Below are positions 7,783 through 16,209 of a stretch of 64,000 nucleotides of DNA, in pieces. The stretch spans positions 1-64,000 of the forward strand of contig JAJDVG010000010.1 of the NCBI GenBank assembly GCA_022826245.1, written 5' to 3'. This DNA comes from Gammaproteobacteria bacterium. Lineage in GTDB: Bacteria > Pseudomonadota > Gammaproteobacteria > Steroidobacterales > Rariloculaceae. Each line of letters starts with the position of its first letter. The stretch's first letter is position 1. The translations under genes were made by a program, and so were the position numbers. Below the pieces are notes generated by a model. The model made no database searches and had not been told where the DNA came from. It saw only the letters and a list, made by a program, of their open reading frames with translations.

Positions 7783-9732
7783 ATGAACGCGCCCGTGCTC
7801 TACCCCGCTCCCGCCGACCGCGCCCGCACGGCCTGGGCGGATCAGGATGAATACGAGTCGCTTTACGCGGCTTCGATCGCCGACACGGAAGGCTTCTGGC
7901 GCGAGCAGGCGGCGCAGCTCGACTGGATTGCACCGTTCACGCAGGTCAGGGACGTTTCTTTCGACAGGGACGATCTGCACGTGAGCTGGTTCGCCGACGG
8001 CAAGCTCAATGTCGCGGCCAACTGCGTCGATCGCCACCTCGAAGCACGCGGCGAGCGCACGGCGATCATCTGGGAGAGCGACGACGGCGCGACGACTCTG
8101 CACATCAGCTACCGGGAGCTGCACGAGCGGGTCTGCCGGCTCGCGAACGCGCTTCGGACGCTCGGTGCAGTGAAGGGCGACCGGATCACGATCTACATGC
8201 CGATGGTGCCGGAGACCGCCGTCGCGATGCTCGCCTGCGCGCGAATCGGCGCCATCCACTCGGTCGTCTTCGGCGGTTTCTCCCCCGAAGCGCTCAGGAA
8301 CCGCATCGAAGACTGCGATTCGAATTTCATCATCACGGCCGACGAGGGCCTGCGCGGCGGCAGGACGATCCCGCTCAAGGCCAACGTCGACGCGGCGCTC
8401 GAGAAGCTCTCGGGCACGACGGTAAGCGCGGTCGTCGTCGTGAGGCGCACCGGCGGCGAAATTGGCTGGAACGACGGCCGCGACCACTGGTATCACGAGA
8501 TTACGGCCTCGCAACCCGCTGACTCGCCGGTCGAGGTCATGGGCGCGGAGGATCCCCTGTTCATTCTTTATACGTCCGGCTCGACGGGCAAACCCAAGGG
8601 CGTACTGCACACGAGCGGCGGTTACCTGCTCTACGCCTCGATGACCCACCGCTACGTGTTCGATTACCACGACGGCGCCATCTACTGGTGCGCCGCGGAT
8701 GTCGGCTGGGTCACGGGGCACAGCTACATCGTCTACGGACCGCTCGCCAATGGCGCGACCACGCTCATGTTCGAGGGTCTGCCGAATCACCCCGACGCGA
8801 GCCGGATCTGGCAGATCGTCGACAAGCACCAAGTGGAAATCCTCTACACGGCGCCGACGGCGATCCGCGCGCTCATGCGCGAAGGGGACGAGCCGGTCAG
8901 GGCGTGCTCGCGCAAGAGCCTGAAGACGCTCGGCACGGTTGGCGAGCCGATCAATCCAGAGGCCTGGGAGTGGTACCACCGCGTCGTGGGCGAGAGGCGC
9001 TGCCCGATCGTCGACACCTGGTGGCAAACCGAAACGGGCGGCATCCTGATCACGCCGCTGCCCGGCGCGACGGCGCTCAAGCCCGGCTCCGCAACGAAAC
9101 CCTTCTTCGGCATCCGGCCGGCGCTAGTCGATAACGACGGCAACATCCTCGATGGCGAGGCGGCCGGGAATCTCGTCATCCTCGATAGCTGGCCCGGCCA
9201 GATGCGCACCGTCTACGGCGACCACGAGCGTTTCGCCGAGACCTACTTCAGCCGCTTCGCCGGCATGTACTTCACCGGCGACGGCGCGCGGCGCGATGCG
9301 GACGGCGACTACTGGATCACGGGCCGCGTCGACGACGTGATCAACGTGTCGGGGCACCGCATGGGCACGGCCGAAGTCGAGAGCGCACTGGTTGCGCACC
9401 CCAAGGTCGCCGAAGCCGCGGTGGTCGGCGTTCCGCACGAGATCAAGGGCCAGGGCATCTACGCCTACGTCACCCTGATCGCCGGTGAGGAACCGACCGA
9501 GGAACTGCGCCTGGAACTACGCAACCGGGTGCGCAAGGAGATCGGCCCCATCGCCAGCCCGGATTACATCCAGTGGGCTCCGGGACTACCGAAAACTCGC
9601 TCCGGCAAGATCATGCGGCGCATTCTGCGCAAGGTCGCGGCGGACGATTTCGACGATCTCGGCGACACCTCGACGCTCGCGGATCCCGCCGTCGTTGACG
9701 ACCTCATCGAACACCGGATGAATCGGGCCTGA
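7783..9732 (+). CDS. acs: Acetyl-coenzyme A synthetase
   Basis: A 649-residue AMP-forming acyl-CoA synthetase that makes acetyl-CoA from acetate, ATP and CoA in the cytoplasm. The adenylation loop [15 protein letters not shown], the acetate-pocket region [30 protein letters not shown], the hinge region [15 protein letters not shown] and the C-terminal [12 protein letters not shown] with the regulatory acetylatable lysine are all present. The length matches Escherichia coli Acs closely. The frame extends about 160 bases upstream, but the ATG chosen fits the family N-terminus. The gene stands alone between egtD and yggX. Acetylation of the C-terminal lysine, as in other bacteria, is likely but cannot be shown from sequence. 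Confidence 0.95.
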   Translation: MNAPVLYPAPADRARTAWADQDEYESLYAASIADTEGFWREQAAQLDWIAPFTQVRDVSFDRDDLHVSWFADGKLNVAANCVDRHLEARGERTAIIWESDDGATTLHISYRELHERVCRLANALRTLGAVKGDRITIYMPMVPETAVAMLACARIGAIHSVVFGGFSPEALRNRIEDCDSNFIITADEGLRGGRTIPLKANVDAALEKLSGTTVSAVVVVRRTGGEIGWNDGRDHWYHEITASQPADSPVEVMGAEDPLFILYTSGSTGKPKGVLHTSGGYLLYASMTHRYVFDYHDGAIYWCAADVGWVTGHSYIVYGPLANGATTLMFEGLPNHPDASRIWQIVDKHQVEILYTAPTAIRALMREGDEPVRACSRKSLKTLGTVGEPINPEAWEWYHRVVGERRCPIVDTWWQTETGGILITPLPGATALKPGSATKPFFGIRPALVDNDGNILDGEAAGNLVILDSWPGQMRTVYGDHERFAETYFSRFAGMYFTGDGARRDADGDYWITGRVDDVINVSGHRMGTAEVESALVAHPKVAEAAVVGVPHEIKGQGIYAYVTLIAGEEPTEELRLELRNRVRKEIGPIASPDYIQWAPGLPKTRSGKIMRRILRKVAADDFDDLGDTSTLADPAVVDDLIEHRMNRA

Positions 9733-9802
9733 AGCGGCGGCGGCGCTTGCCGAAGACCTATCCCGCGGCCAGTGTAACGGACCGATCGGCTGCGCGCCCG
9801 GA

Positions 9803-10072
9803 CTATTCCTCCGGCTGGAAATCCGGCGGACGCTCCGAACCCTCGCCGAAGAAGTACTTCTCCATCTCCTGCTCGAGGAACTGCCTGGCTCTGGGTTCGA
9901 AAGGCGTCAGGCGATACTCGTTGATGAGCATCGTCTGGTGGCCGAGCCAGCGCTGCCACGCGACCCGCGACACGCTGTCGAAAACCCGTTGCCCGAGCTC
10001 GCCCGGGTAGGGCGGCCGGTCCAGTCCCTCGGACTCGACCCCGAGCAACACGCATTGGACGGTCCTGCTCAT
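9803..10072 (-). CDS. yggX: Iron-sulphur protection protein YggX
   Basis: An 89-residue cytoplasmic protein of the Fe(2+)-trafficking YggX family, which in gammaproteobacteria protects iron-sulphur clusters from oxidative damage. The whole protein matches: [59 protein letters not shown], and [16 protein letters not shown]. The conserved early Cys is present. A purine-rich ribosome binding stretch (GGGAGAGAGAGGG) lies upstream. In many relatives yggX follows mutY, an iron-sulphur enzyme gene; here mutY is on the same strand about 5 kb away with other genes between. Confidence 0.95.
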   Translation of the reverse strand: MSRTVQCVLLGVESEGLDRPPYPGELGQRVFDSVSRVAWQRWLGHQTMLINEYRLTPFEPRARQFLEQEMEKYFFGEGSERPPDFQPEE

Positions 10073-10338
10073 GCGGTTTCCCTCTCTCTCCCGAACTACG
10101 GCCGCGCAGGCCCTTGCGCGCCCGGAGCGGACCCGCCCAGGAACAGGCGCGTGCCATCGGCGAGGATGAAGTCGCGGCCCACCATGATGTTTCGAAAGTA
10201 ATCGCCACGGAGCGACTATGTCAATCGAGAGGCTATGCCAGGCTCCGCGCGATTGAACCTACTATGGGAATGCGAACTTTCCGGACAGAACGTTGAGGTT
10301 TCCGGGGCCCCGTTTGTCGGGACCGCTCCGGTGCGCAG

Positions 10339-10869
10339 TCAGCCCCAGGCAGTCGAACTGCCTTTCTCATCGAACGCGCCCTTGATGCGGCCGATCAGTT
10401 CGCGCTGCAGTTCCGTGGCGCCGTCGACTGCCGCGACTTCCTCGACGAGGGACAGCGTCGATGCGATCTGGCTGTCGGCGAAGCGTTCCCGGCTCCTGGC
10501 GATCACGTCCGGAACCTGGTCCCTGAAGATCCGCCCGTCGCCCACGAGGTAGGCGCTTGACGCGAGCAGCTCTTCGGCCGCGCGCCGATCGAGCGCGAAC
10601 GTGCGCTCGAACGCGCCAAGCACTGTGCGCTTCTGCTCGGAACTCATGTCGCCACCCGCCTTGGCAATCCCGACTGCGAGCACGGCCGCGACTTCCATCG
10701 GATCATCGAGGCCGAACAGCGGATTGGCTTCGAACTTGCGCCGCCATGACCGTCTGCGCTTCAGTGCGAAGGGATTGAGGCCGCCAAGGTCGATCCCGGC
10801 GTCGGCGAGTCGGCTGAGCAGCACGAGCGCCGTAACGATGACTCCGAGCAGCCCGAGCAGATACGGCAT
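10339..10869 (-). CDS. TerB-like protein with N-terminal membrane helix
   Basis: A 176-residue protein with one N-terminal membrane helix (LLGLLGVIVTALVLLSRLA), a basic linker (LKRRRSWRRK), then an all-helical domain of about 120 residues. The helical part carries TerB-like features: MEVAAVLAVGIAKAGGDMSSEQKRTVLGAF and EEVAAVDGATELQRELIGRI, two acidic helix-loop segments related by pseudo-symmetry, as in TerB/DjlA-type metal-sensing modules. No J-domain is present. The role is unknown; membrane-tethered TerB domains are thought to act in envelope or metal stress. The gene stands alone, downstream of a 530-base intergenic region. Confidence 0.65.
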   Translation of the reverse strand: MPYLLGLLGVIVTALVLLSRLADAGIDLGGLNPFALKRRRSWRRKFEANPLFGLDDPMEVAAVLAVGIAKAGGDMSSEQKRTVLGAFERTFALDRRAAEELLASSAYLVGDGRIFRDQVPDVIARSRERFADSQIASTLSLVEEVAAVDGATELQRELIGRIKGAFDEKGSSTAWG

Positions 10870-11399
10870 GCCGTCAGTCCCGCGATCGCTTCGCCGGGTG
10901 CGGGATCAACGCACGGACGCGATCAACCACGTATCACCATTCGCATTGGTGGTCAGCGGGTCGACCTCGACCGGCAAGATCAGGGCTGCTGTCACGAACA
11001 CCGCTTGCATCGCTTTCGCCTGCCTGTTACTGCCTACAGGTCCGATTATGGATGATCCTGGCGGCCGTCTGCTCAATCGATCAGACGACAGGATACATGC
11101 TGGCTTATCCCTGACGGGCATTATCCGGCGCTGGGGCGCCGATACATACGAGTACCATTGCCTTCGGCGTCGCGAGCAAGCAAAGTATCGCAGACTAAAA
11201 TTCGAGCGCACTCACTTTTCCTAGTAGTATAGGCGACACTGGCAGCGTGACACTGCCGCCGCACCAAGGTAACTCGACAAATGTGTTCGCTTTGCCCGAA
11301 TAGGTCGATCAAAGCCACATAGCCCTTTTTCCTGCCAGACAATGTGCCCACGTGGAGGGTATTGGCAGCGTTTCGATCTACGAGGAGACAATCTTACAT
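10870..11399. other. 530-base intergenic region of lower GC content
   Basis: This gap lies between the divergently transcribed TerB-like and GntR genes. It is visibly poorer in G and C than its neighbours. I find no convincing gene. A minus-strand frame near 10906-11020 ends TNANGDTWLIASVR and could be a gene remnant, but I cannot match it. The right half holds the palindrome and repeated half-site listed separately. Confidence 0.5.
11241..11257. promoter_or_regulatory. 17 bp palindrome, candidate operator of the GntR regulator
   Basis: The sequence GGCAGCGTGACACTGCC is a near-perfect inverted repeat with one mismatched pair around a central G. It lies about 140 bases before the GntR start codon. 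The left half, GGCAGCGT, recurs exactly at 11364-11371. The size and placement suit autoregulation by an FCD-type GntR protein, but the operator of this regulator is unknown. Confidence 0.4.
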
Positions 11400-12083
11400 A
11401 TGAACAATATTCGGCCCATCGAACGTGAAGCAATGCCGCTGCGCCGCCAGGTGACTGCCCGGCTGCGCGAGGCGATCCTGAACGGACATCTGAAGCCGGG
11501 CCAGAAACTCGTGGAGCGGGAACTCTGTGCATCCCTCGATGTCAGCCGCCCGCTATTGCGCGAGGCGCTGCCGCAACTGCAGGCTGAAGGTCTGATCACC
11601 TGGGTTGCGCACCGGGGACCGTCCGTGGCCCTGGTCGATAGCGACGAGGTCAGGGAGATCTTCCAGGTCAGGATGGCGCTCGAGTCCCTGGCCGCACGCG
11701 AATTCGCCCGCAATGCCTCCGACGCGCAGGTCGCGGAGCTCAGGCGACAGGTCGCCTCGCAGAAGCCGGTCAACAGGTCCGGGAGCCTGCAGGATGTGTT
11801 GGCTCTGAAGGTGGGATTTTATTCTGTGCTGTTCGAGGGCTGCGGCAACAGGATGATCGGCCAGATCGTAAACCAGCTCATCAATCGAATCGTCCTGTTC
11901 GAAGAGCTGTCGCTTCCCGCGCCGGAACGCCTGCAGGAAGTTATCGAGGAACTCGAGGAGATCGTGTCGGCGATCGAGGCCCGCGATGCGAAACTGGCCG
12001 GCAAGATGTGTGAAAACCACGTCCGCAATGCCGACCTGCAGATCCGCAGCCGACGATACGAGGCAGCTGCCGCGAGTATTTGA
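11400..12083 (+). CDS. GntR-family transcriptional regulator, FCD (FadR) subfamily
   Basis: About 227 residues from an ATG preceded by GAGGAGA at an 11-base spacing. The N-terminal 70 residues form the winged helix: RQVTARLREAILNGHLKPGQKL, ERELCASLDVSRPLLREALPQLQAEGLI. The rest is the helical FCD effector domain (EIFQVRMALESLAAREFA, IVSAIEARDAKLAGKMCENHV), where an acidic residue and histidine commonly bind metal and a small carboxylate ligand. It converges with the M19 dipeptidase gene, so it may control the amidohydrolase/dipeptidase pair; that link is inferred from position only. One oddity is LPQLQAEGLI, where most relatives have LxxLExEGLI. Confidence 0.88.
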   Translation: MNNIRPIEREAMPLRRQVTARLREAILNGHLKPGQKLVERELCASLDVSRPLLREALPQLQAEGLITWVAHRGPSVALVDSDEVREIFQVRMALESLAAREFARNASDAQVAELRRQVASQKPVNRSGSLQDVLALKVGFYSVLFEGCGNRMIGQIVNQLINRIVLFEELSLPAPERLQEVIEELEEIVSAIEARDAKLAGKMCENHVRNADLQIRSRRYEAAAASI

Positions 12084-12116
12084 GACGGCCCTCTGCCTGA
12101 AGCGGGGCGTTCGGGT

Positions 12117-13373
12117 TCAGTCGTCGCGCGGCTGCGATTCGGCGGCGATTCGCTCGGCCTCCCGCCAGACCCTGAGCAGGTTGCCGCCCCAGAGTTTGGC
12201 GATAGCTTCCTCGCTATAGCCTCGGCGTACGAGTTCGAGCGTCACGTTGGCCGTGTCGGCGGCATCGAACCAGCCGACGATGCCGCCGCCGCCGTCGAAG
12301 TCCGAACTCAAGCCCACGTGATCGATGCCGATCAGATCGACTGCGTAGTCCACGTGGTCGATCAGGTTGCCGACGTCAGCGTAGCCGATCGCTCCGAGAC
12401 GAGCCTCCAGTAGGTCCCGCTGCTGCTCGCTCAGTGAGAACCAGTCCCCGAAGCCCTCGATGCCGAACTCCGCGAGAGCCGCGGCAGTCGCTTCACGCTC
12501 CGCGGCCGTCGCTTCCTTGAGGTAGGGCGCGAACGCGGTCGTCTGCATGACACCGCCGTTGTCGCGCAGGGCCAGCAGCGTCTCGTCGTCGAGGTTGCGC
12601 ACATGGTCCGTCAGTCCGCGCGCGTTCGAGTGCGACGCGATCACGGGCGCACGCGACAGGCGGATGGCATCGAGCGCCGCGTCCCTGGAAATGTGCGAGA
12701 TATCGATCATGATGCCGAGCCGGTTCATTTCCTCGATGACCTGCTCGCCGAATTCGCTGATGCCGCCGTGTTCGGCCGGGCCGTCGCCGAGATCGGCGCG
12801 CGGCTGCGCCGAGTCGGCGATGTCGTTGTGACCGTTGTGGGCCAGCGTGACATACCGCGCGCCGAGTTCGTGATAGCGCTCGAGCAGCGAGAGATCCCGG
12901 CCGATCACGTAACCGTTCTCGATGCCGATGGCCGCGACGAGCTTTCCCGACGCGTTGATGCGCTCGATGTCGTCGGCGCTGTAGGCGATTTCGATCAGAT
13001 CCGGGTAGAGCTCCTCGGCCATGCGGCGTATCGCGTCGAATTTGATGATCGCGCCGGCTTGAGCCTGCTCATGATTCTCCGGCGTCCGCTGGGTCTGCCC
13101 GAAGTAGACGATGAAAAACGCTGCATCGAGACCGCCGGCGAGCATCTTCTGCAGGTTGACCTGCCGGGGCGCGTCGAGCGGATCGACCGCATCGGTCGCG
13201 AAATCGAACGGGATGTCGTCATGACTGTCGATCGTAAGCGTGGCTTCGTGGATCGCGAGCGCGCGCTCGTCGGCCTGTTCGGCGCCGCCGCCCTGGGCGC
13301 GTGAATCGGCGCAACCGCCGAGCGTGAGTGCTGCCGTCAGGATGGTCATCTGCAACGGATACGCGTTCGTCAT
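12117..13373 (-). CDS. Membrane dipeptidase (peptidase M19), probable lipoprotein
   Basis: A 418-residue metallodipeptidase of family M19 (renal dipeptidase-like). The N-terminus is a lipoprotein signal with lipobox LGGC at about residues 18-21. Metal-site features are present: the first pair in TIDSHDDIPFD, the bridging glutamate region GIENGYVIGRD, then HNGHND, the HISRD segment, VIASHSNARGLTDHVRN and GIDHVGLSSDFDGGG. Family members cleave dipeptides, often with a D-residue at the C-terminal position. Its ATG overlaps the stop of the amidohydrolase gene by four bases (ATGA), so the two are translationally coupled. The pair probably processes small amide- or peptide-linked compounds in the envelope. 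Confidence 0.92.
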   Translation of the reverse strand: MTNAYPLQMTILTAALTLGGCADSRAQGGGAEQADERALAIHEATLTIDSHDDIPFDFATDAVDPLDAPRQVNLQKMLAGGLDAAFFIVYFGQTQRTPENHEQAQAGAIIKFDAIRRMAEELYPDLIEIAYSADDIERINASGKLVAAIGIENGYVIGRDLSLLERYHELGARYVTLAHNGHNDIADSAQPRADLGDGPAEHGGISEFGEQVIEEMNRLGIMIDISHISRDAALDAIRLSRAPVIASHSNARGLTDHVRNLDDETLLALRDNGGVMQTTAFAPYLKEATAAEREATAAALAEFGIEGFGDWFSLSEQQRDLLEARLGAIGYADVGNLIDHVDYAVDLIGIDHVGLSSDFDGGGGIVGWFDAADTANVTLELVRRGYSEEAIAKLWGGNLLRVWREAERIAAESQPRDD

Positions 13374-14545
13374 CCGACCACCCTCCCGCCGAGCACGGTC
13401 GCAGACGGAAACAGCCGCTCGCGACCGATACGCGTGCCCTCGTAGTTGTCGACGAACTCGAACTCGCCTTCGCGCAGCTCCATGATGGCGATGTCGGCCG
13501 GAGCGCCGACATTGAGCGTGCCGCGGTCCTCGAAGATGCCGAAGCAGCGCGCCGCGTTCGTCGTCGCACAGGCGATCACGTCGGCGAGCGGCATGCCGAC
13601 CAACAGGAACCTCGACATGCAGTTCGGGAAGTCGACCACACCGGAGGTGCTCGACATGATGTTCCAGTCCGTCGAGATGGTATCGGGCCAGAAACCCTGC
13701 TCGACCGAACGCTCGATCATCTCCCAGGTGAAATGCCCGAACCGCCCGTTGCCGAAATCGAAAATCACGCCGCGGCGGCGCGCGGCAGCGACCTCGGGGA
13801 AGAGTTGCCCGTCCTCGTCGAGGATCGCGTGAGGCGGCGGAGCATACATGTGCGTGACGATGTCGCCGCGCTTGAGAAGCGGCAGAATGGCGCGCATGGG
13901 CGAATAATTCTGGCCGACGTGCGCCATGACCGGGAGCCCGAAAGGCCGCACGGCTTCCTGCGCGCGCCTGAGCGCTTCGAGATCGTTGGGACCCGTGACT
14001 TCCGCCGAGAGCCTGATCTTGACGCCCGCAACGATGTCGCGGTGTCGCGCGATGGCGCCCTGGGCGAGCGCCACGTTGGCCGCGTCGAGGTCGTTAAGCT
14101 CGCCGTCGGATACCACTCCGGTACGCGCGATGTGGACGAGCGCGCAGCCGGTCTGCGGCGCAGCGCGGATGACCTCGGCGATCGCGTCGATGTTGTCGGC
14201 GCCGGCGGAGCCCGCGTCGACGAAGCCCGTGACGCCGTCCCGCAGCGCAAGCGCCGGCCCTTCGGCGTCGCGTGCGGCATGGGTGTGAATGTCGATCAGT
14301 CCCGGTGCGACGATCCTGCCGCTCGCATCGAGCACCTCGTCGGCATCGTCGCCGATATCGACTGCGACGGCCGCAATTCGTCCGCCGGCGATACCGACAT
14401 CTCGCACGGCGTCGAGCCCGACGGACGGATCGATGACGCGGCCCCCCCGGATAATGAGATCGTAGGCAGCCGCCCGCGCGGCGGGCAGGCGCGCGGCGAG
14501 CGCAAGCCCCATGGCCGTGTTCAGAAATGTACGCCGGGTTGTCAT
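13370..14545 (-). CDS. Amidohydrolase/deacetylase-family metallohydrolase with Tat-type signal
   Basis: A 391-residue member of the amidohydrolase superfamily, of the dihydroorotase/D-aminoacylase-like branch. The frame is open much further upstream, but the ATG chosen is preceded by GGAGGT and starts MTTRRTFLNTAMG, a twin-arginine-like signal sequence. Features: DLIIRGGRVIDP, IVAPGLIDIHTHAARD (metal-binding HTH), GVKIRLSAEV (the carboxylated-lysine position), VMAHVG, DIVTHMYAPP, ISTDWN and NVGAPADIAIM. The family has deacetylases and enzymes of unknown substrate, so the substrate is not assigned. The stop overlaps the M19 dipeptidase start, suggesting joint action. Export by Tat would place it in the periplasm with the lipoprotein dipeptidase. 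Confidence 0.88.
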   Translation of the reverse strand: MTTRRTFLNTAMGLALAARLPAARAAAYDLIIRGGRVIDPSVGLDAVRDVGIAGGRIAAVAVDIGDDADEVLDASGRIVAPGLIDIHTHAARDAEGPALALRDGVTGFVDAGSAGADNIDAIAEVIRAAPQTGCALVHIARTGVVSDGELNDLDAANVALAQGAIARHRDIVAGVKIRLSAEVTGPNDLEALRRAQEAVRPFGLPVMAHVGQNYSPMRAILPLLKRGDIVTHMYAPPPHAILDEDGQLFPEVAAARRRGVIFDFGNGRFGHFTWEMIERSVEQGFWPDTISTDWNIMSSTSGVVDFPNCMSRFLLVGMPLADVIACATTNAARCFGIFEDRGTLNVGAPADIAIMELREGEFEFVDNYEGTRIGRERLFPSATVLGGRVVG

Positions 14546-14718
14546 GTCATGACCTCCGGTGGCTGACGAGCGTTGTCGTATCGTGGTGCGCGCAGGGCTT
14601 GCATCGTCATCCGCTAGCGGCGGCCGTGTCAAGAACGGCTCCACGGCTCCGAACCCCGGCAGATTTCCCGGATAAGACTTCCACGATGCGAGACGGGACA
14701 CCAGGGTCCGCGGACGAT

Positions 14719-15774
14719 TCATTCGTCGAGCCTGTCGGCGAGGCTGCGAAGCAACGCGGCAATGGGAGCGGCGACACCGACAGTCGGCGGAGTTGCAGGA
14801 TCCTGCCAGAGCCGGTCCCGACCGTCCCCGACGATGTTCGGGCCGCCCGCCAGCGAGACCTCGAACGGCGCGAGTTCGAGGTCGAAATGCGTGAACGAGT
14901 GCATGACCGGATCGCACTTCCGAACCGATCGAACGCGGGCGCCGAGCTTACGATCGCACCATTGCCCGGGTTCCTCGCCGTCACGCAATTCCGGAAAGCT
15001 GTAGAGCCCGCCCCAGATGCCCTGTTCCGGTCGTCGTTCGAGCAACACATGGCCTTCCGGATCGATCACGATGAGGATAGTGGATACTCGCTGCTTCCGG
15101 TTTCGCTTCGGCCGCGCTGCGGGTAGGCGATCCTCGATCCCCGCTTGCCGCGCAGCGCAGCCCCGAGCGACCGGACACTCGGTGCAGAGCGGCCGACGCC
15201 GCGTGCAGACTGTTGCGCCGAGATCCATGATCGCCTGCGTGTAGGCCGCAACCCTGTCGGGCGGCGTGTGGTGCTCGGCGTACTCCCAGAGCGCCCGTTC
15301 GACCGCCGACTCGCCGGGCCAGCCCTCCATGGCGTGGTAGCGTGCGAGAACGCGCTTGACGTTGCCATCCAGGATTGCGCACCGACGGCCGTGCGCCTGC
15401 GCCAGTATCGCACCGGCTGTCGAGCGACCGATGCCGGGCAGTGAGACCAGCCCTTCGAAGGTGTCAGGCAGGCGCCCTTCGCATCGTTCGACAACGATGC
15501 GTGCGCTTCGATGCAGGTTCCGGCCGCGTGCGTAGTAACCCAGGCCCGCCCACAGGCCGAGCACGTCGTCGAGTGGCGCCTCAGCCAGGGCCTCCAGCGT
15601 CGGAAAGCGCCGCATGAAGCGCTCGTAGTACGGCGCCACGGTGGTCACCTGCGTCTGTTGCAGCATGACCTCGGCGACCCAGATGCCGTACGGCGTCGGG
15701 TCGAGCTGCCAGGGCAGGTCGTGACGGCCGTGGATCGCGTGCCAGTCGAGCAGTTTGCGCGCGAACGAGTCCAC
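14719..15774 (-). CDS. mutY: A/G-specific adenine DNA glycosylase MutY
   Basis: A 351-residue base-excision repair enzyme that removes adenine opposite 8-oxoguanine. It has the helix-hairpin-helix LPGIGRSTAGAIL, the catalytic glutamate in AEVMLQQTQV (Glu35), the catalytic aspartate in LDGNVKRVLARY (Asp136), and the four cysteines of the iron-sulphur cluster at 190, 197, 200 and 206. A C-terminal NUDIX-like domain (HVLLERRPEQGIWGGLYSFPE) senses 8-oxoguanine. The start is GTG. It lies just downstream of tRNA-Gly on the same strand. The window also has mutM, the partner enzyme that removes 8-oxoguanine itself. Confidence 0.96.
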   Translation of the reverse strand: MDSFARKLLDWHAIHGRHDLPWQLDPTPYGIWVAEVMLQQTQVTTVAPYYERFMRRFPTLEALAEAPLDDVLGLWAGLGYYARGRNLHRSARIVVERCEGRLPDTFEGLVSLPGIGRSTAGAILAQAHGRRCAILDGNVKRVLARYHAMEGWPGESAVERALWEYAEHHTPPDRVAAYTQAIMDLGATVCTRRRPLCTECPVARGCAARQAGIEDRLPAARPKRNRKQRVSTILIVIDPEGHVLLERRPEQGIWGGLYSFPELRDGEEPGQWCDRKLGARVRSVRKCDPVMHSFTHFDLELAPFEVSLAGGPNIVGDGRDRLWQDPATPPTVGVAAPIAALLRSLADRLDE

Positions 15775-15837
15775 GCTAGCTGGACGGGCTTACCGCGGGA
15801 ACGCCGGCAACCGCGTATGGTTGCCGATCGGATGAAG

Positions 15838-15912
15838 TGGAGCGGGCGATGGGAATCGAACCCACGTCTCTGGCTTGGGAAGCCAGGGTAATGACCATTA
15901 TACGACGCCCGC
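15838..15912 (-). tRNA. tRNA-Gly (anticodon CCC)
   Basis: On the minus strand a 75-nucleotide tRNA has a 7 bp acceptor stem (GCGGGCG with CGCCCGC), discriminator T, an encoded CCA end, an anticodon stem CTGGC/GCCAG closing the loop TTCCCAA (anticodon CCC), and a T-arm GTGGGTTCGATTCCCAT. The discriminator T is usual for bacterial glycine tRNAs. Confidence 0.96.
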
Positions 15913-15922
15913 ACCTCGATCG

Positions 15923-15931
15923 ATTGTAGCA
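15923..15931 (-). promoter_or_regulatory. Extended -10 promoter of tRNA-Gly
   Basis: On the minus strand TGC is followed directly by TACAAT, one base from the -10 consensus, giving an extended -10 element about 11 bases before the mature tRNA 5' end. I see no good -35 box at the usual distance, which an extended -10 can compensate. Confidence 0.55.
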
Positions 15932-16209
15932 GTCCCCGGCAAAAGCGGCGCTTCATTGAAACGCGCCGCCGGACTGAAGCCGGGGAGTGCCGACACAGCG
16001 TAACTCATCCGTCGGCCGTTACGCCGCTCACGGACAGTTCGTTTCATCTCGGGCGGCGAGTAGACCATGAATCCGCTCGTCTCTCCCGGTATTTCGGTTA
16101 GTATTTGGCGTTCAGGCTGACGGCAGATAACCGACAGGTCAGCGAGCGCGAGGCTCTCGTCCCATCGGTCGTCTCCTTCGGGCTTTTCGCCTTGCCTCAG
16201 GAGCACAAG

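Noticed and set aside
13328-14566. Long plus-strand frame of about 412 codons opposite the amidohydrolase gene
   Set aside because: Arg/Asp-rich shadow of a high-GC gene; the amidohydrolase frame has full family motifs.
15645-15956. Open reading frame of about 103 codons covering tRNA-Gly and the end of the mutY start region
   Set aside because: Its PGFPSQRRGFDSHRPLH segment is the tRNA-Gly sequence read as protein, a known artefact; the rest overlaps mutY.
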